The notes under the pieces are model-generated. The model had not been told where the DNA came from and made no database searches. It saw only the letters and a program-made list of their open reading frames with translations. The position numbers were made by a program, and so were the translations under genes. Below, piece by piece: positions 63,027 to 64,000 of a DNA stretch of 64,000 bases. Source of the DNA: an uncultured Flavobacteriaceae bacterium (GTDB lineage: Bacteria > Bacteroidota > Bacteroidia > Flavobacteriales > Flavobacteriaceae); the NCBI GenBank assembly GCA_947488345.1, contig CANKZQ010000001.1, positions 186,001 to 250,000 on the forward strand, given 5' to 3'. Position 1 is the first letter of the stretch. Each line of letters begins with the position of its first letter.

Positions 63027-64000
63027 TTATTTTAACACCAATTGTCGTCCTAATTCAGCTAAAAAAGGAATACCAATACGCTCGTATTCATAGGTATCAT
63101 CATTATAAATGCCGTTTTCATTTACATGGATGGTGGCGGTAATGATGTATTCTTTACTCGTTTTTTCGTTGATTATATAGGCACAATCAATCAAATAGCC
63201 ATAGGCATAACCTACTTTATTCCGAATTTCTATGTAATCGGGGATGCTCTCTTTAGTATCTCCATATACCAAGAACTTCACGTACCCATCATAATAATCA
63301 TCAGAAGTATATCCGGCTTCTTTCGGCAAAAGACGCATACTATTTAATAAGAACGATCGATCTTCTTTTGACAAATGAAACTGCATATTTTTGGGATATA
63401 GATCCCCAAATATTAATTGTTTCATCATGTTATGCAGGGATCTAATAGGCAGGTAATTCTTTCGAGAGAAATCTTTAGGTTGAGAAACTAAACTATCGCC
63501 TTCCATATATCCGACTCCTTTTGAGATTCTGTGTAAATTTAAATTTTCGATAGGTTTGTTTATAATTTCTAAACTAGTGGTCGTTGTACTGTCATCAACA
63601 TAAAACACTAACGGCTTTGTCGGCAAATCATCTGAATTTTCTGTTGACAAACGATGTGAAATTCTCGATCGTATTCCTTTAGCATTCAACCTTTTGTTTA
63701 TTTCATCCTGACCCAAGTATTCAAACAGTTTATTATAGGCTTCATTGTCGCTCACAGCAAATATTTTATTTATCTCTCGCGCAAAAGTACTTTCAATACT
63801 ATCGCCTTCAATATAGAATTTCGAATTTCGATCAATGACTTTCTCCTCATTCATCTTCTCTAATGCTAAGACAGCAACAGGGAATTTCACGGAGCTTGCC
63901 GGATAAAAATAAGTGCTATCATCAACTTGAAAACTAAAATCTTTAAAACTAATTGAATTGTCTATGCCGCGATGAATCTCTGTATATAGAATCTGAACCT
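63027..64000 (-). CDS. Class A beta-lactamase-like serine hydrolase (cut by window end)
   Basis: The frame is open to the window edge (first full codon ends at 63998), so the N-terminus lies outside. The visible 324 residues contain SxxK in YPASSVKFPVAV, SDN in FAVSDNEAYNKLF, and a KTG-like KVGYAYG. This is the beta-lactamase2 fold; flavobacterial members of this kind often lack the omega-loop Glu of true lactamases, which I could not place with confidence, and may be peptidoglycan-related. Its GTG at 63890 is internal and not a start. bioB lies 66 bases downstream. Confidence 0.75.
   Translation of the reverse strand, partial: VQILYTEIHRGIDNSISFKDFSFQVDDSTYFYPASSVKFPVAVLALEKMNEEKVIDRNSKFYIEGDSIESTFAREINKIFAVSDNEAYNKLFEYLGQDEINKRLNAKGIRSRISHRLSTENSDDLPTKPLVFYVDDSTTTTSLEIINKPIENLNLHRISKGVGYMEGDSLVSQPKDFSRKNYLPIRSLHNMMKQLIFGDLYPKNMQFHLSKEDRSFLLNSMRLLPKEAGYTSDDYYDGYVKFLVYGDTKESIPDYIEIRNKVGYAYGYLIDCAYIINEKTSKEYIITATIHVNENGIYNDDTYEYERIGIPFLAELGRQLVLK

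Noticed and set aside
63027-63890. GTG at 63890 as the start of the beta-lactamase-like gene
   Set aside because: The frame stays open to the window edge, and the SxxK serine lies just upstream of this codon, so the protein must start outside the window.

Overview
The window is AT-rich chromosomal DNA of a marine-type Flavobacteriaceae member (Bacteroidota). Support comes from gene content (DUF1573, DUF3276/PUR, DUF4199 and YbbR proteins, a long NusB, a TonB-dependent receptor with a carboxypeptidase-like N-terminus, a zeaxanthin-type carotenoid operon), from weak or absent Shine-Dalgarno sequences, and from promoters of the Bacteroidetes type (TTG, 19 bases, TAnnTTTG; perfect copies before nusB, dnaN and pyrG). 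No tRNA, rRNA, insertion sequence, prophage or CRISPR array was seen. One structured RNA, the SRP RNA, lies on the minus strand near 51.2-51.3 kb. No intergenic stretch exceeds 300 bases.

Layout. 0-4.1 kb: end of an unknown protein, a serine hydrolase fused to membrane helices, a damaged TPR gene, a VOC protein and a lipase-like hydrolase. 4.2-7.2 kb (minus): TPR membrane protein and TonB-dependent receptor. 7.3-11.2 kb: a paraoxonase-like protein, then a row with a Tat-exported NAD epimerase, a VOC protein and a Tat-exported HisC-like aminotransferase. 11.2-13.4 kb (minus): lipoprotein with four FAS1 domains. 13.6-19.3 kb (minus): a compact operon of a MerR/cobalamin-domain regulator, crtI, crtB, crtZ, a CrtYcd-type lycopene cyclase and a photolyase. 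The regulator keeps the cobalamin-binding residues of CarH photoreceptors, so the operon looks like a light-controlled photoprotection unit; a 28-bp palindrome sits before it. 19.4-21.1 kb: acetyltransferase, then an ECF sigma factor with a probable membrane anti-sigma partner. 21.1-27.5 kb (minus): Sua5/YciO, a two-component system, coaE, ybbR, yajC, DUF1573 and nusB. 27.8-30.0 kb: an MdlA-like ABC half-transporter and a PUR-domain protein. 30.1-36.6 kb (minus): PIG-L deacetylase, an unlisted 35-residue membrane miniprotein overlapping the next start codon, a sodium/solute symporter, and a DUF3352-like protein with a MORN-like tail.

36.8-49.5 kb (plus): dnaN; two tandem secreted paralogues of unknown function; ACP phosphodiesterase; gamma-glutamyltransferase next to an ATP-grasp ligase; yidC; an M28 peptidase; small orphans; and a lipoprotein lactonase. 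49.6-51.3 kb (minus): transaldolase, a short-chain dehydrogenase and the SRP RNA. 51.4-61.5 kb (plus): DUF4199, a GT2 glycosyltransferase, a phosphohexomutase overlapping an MsbA-like exporter, a nitroreductase, pepD, a lipoprotein, pyrG and a secreted YCII protein. 61.5-64 kb (minus): a small membrane protein, bioB, and a class A beta-lactamase-like protein cut by the window edge.

Most of this is core flavobacterial chromosome. The parts most worth following are the putative light-responsive carotenoid/photolyase unit with its palindrome, the symporter miniprotein, the Tat-exported enzyme row, and the tandem secreted orphans.
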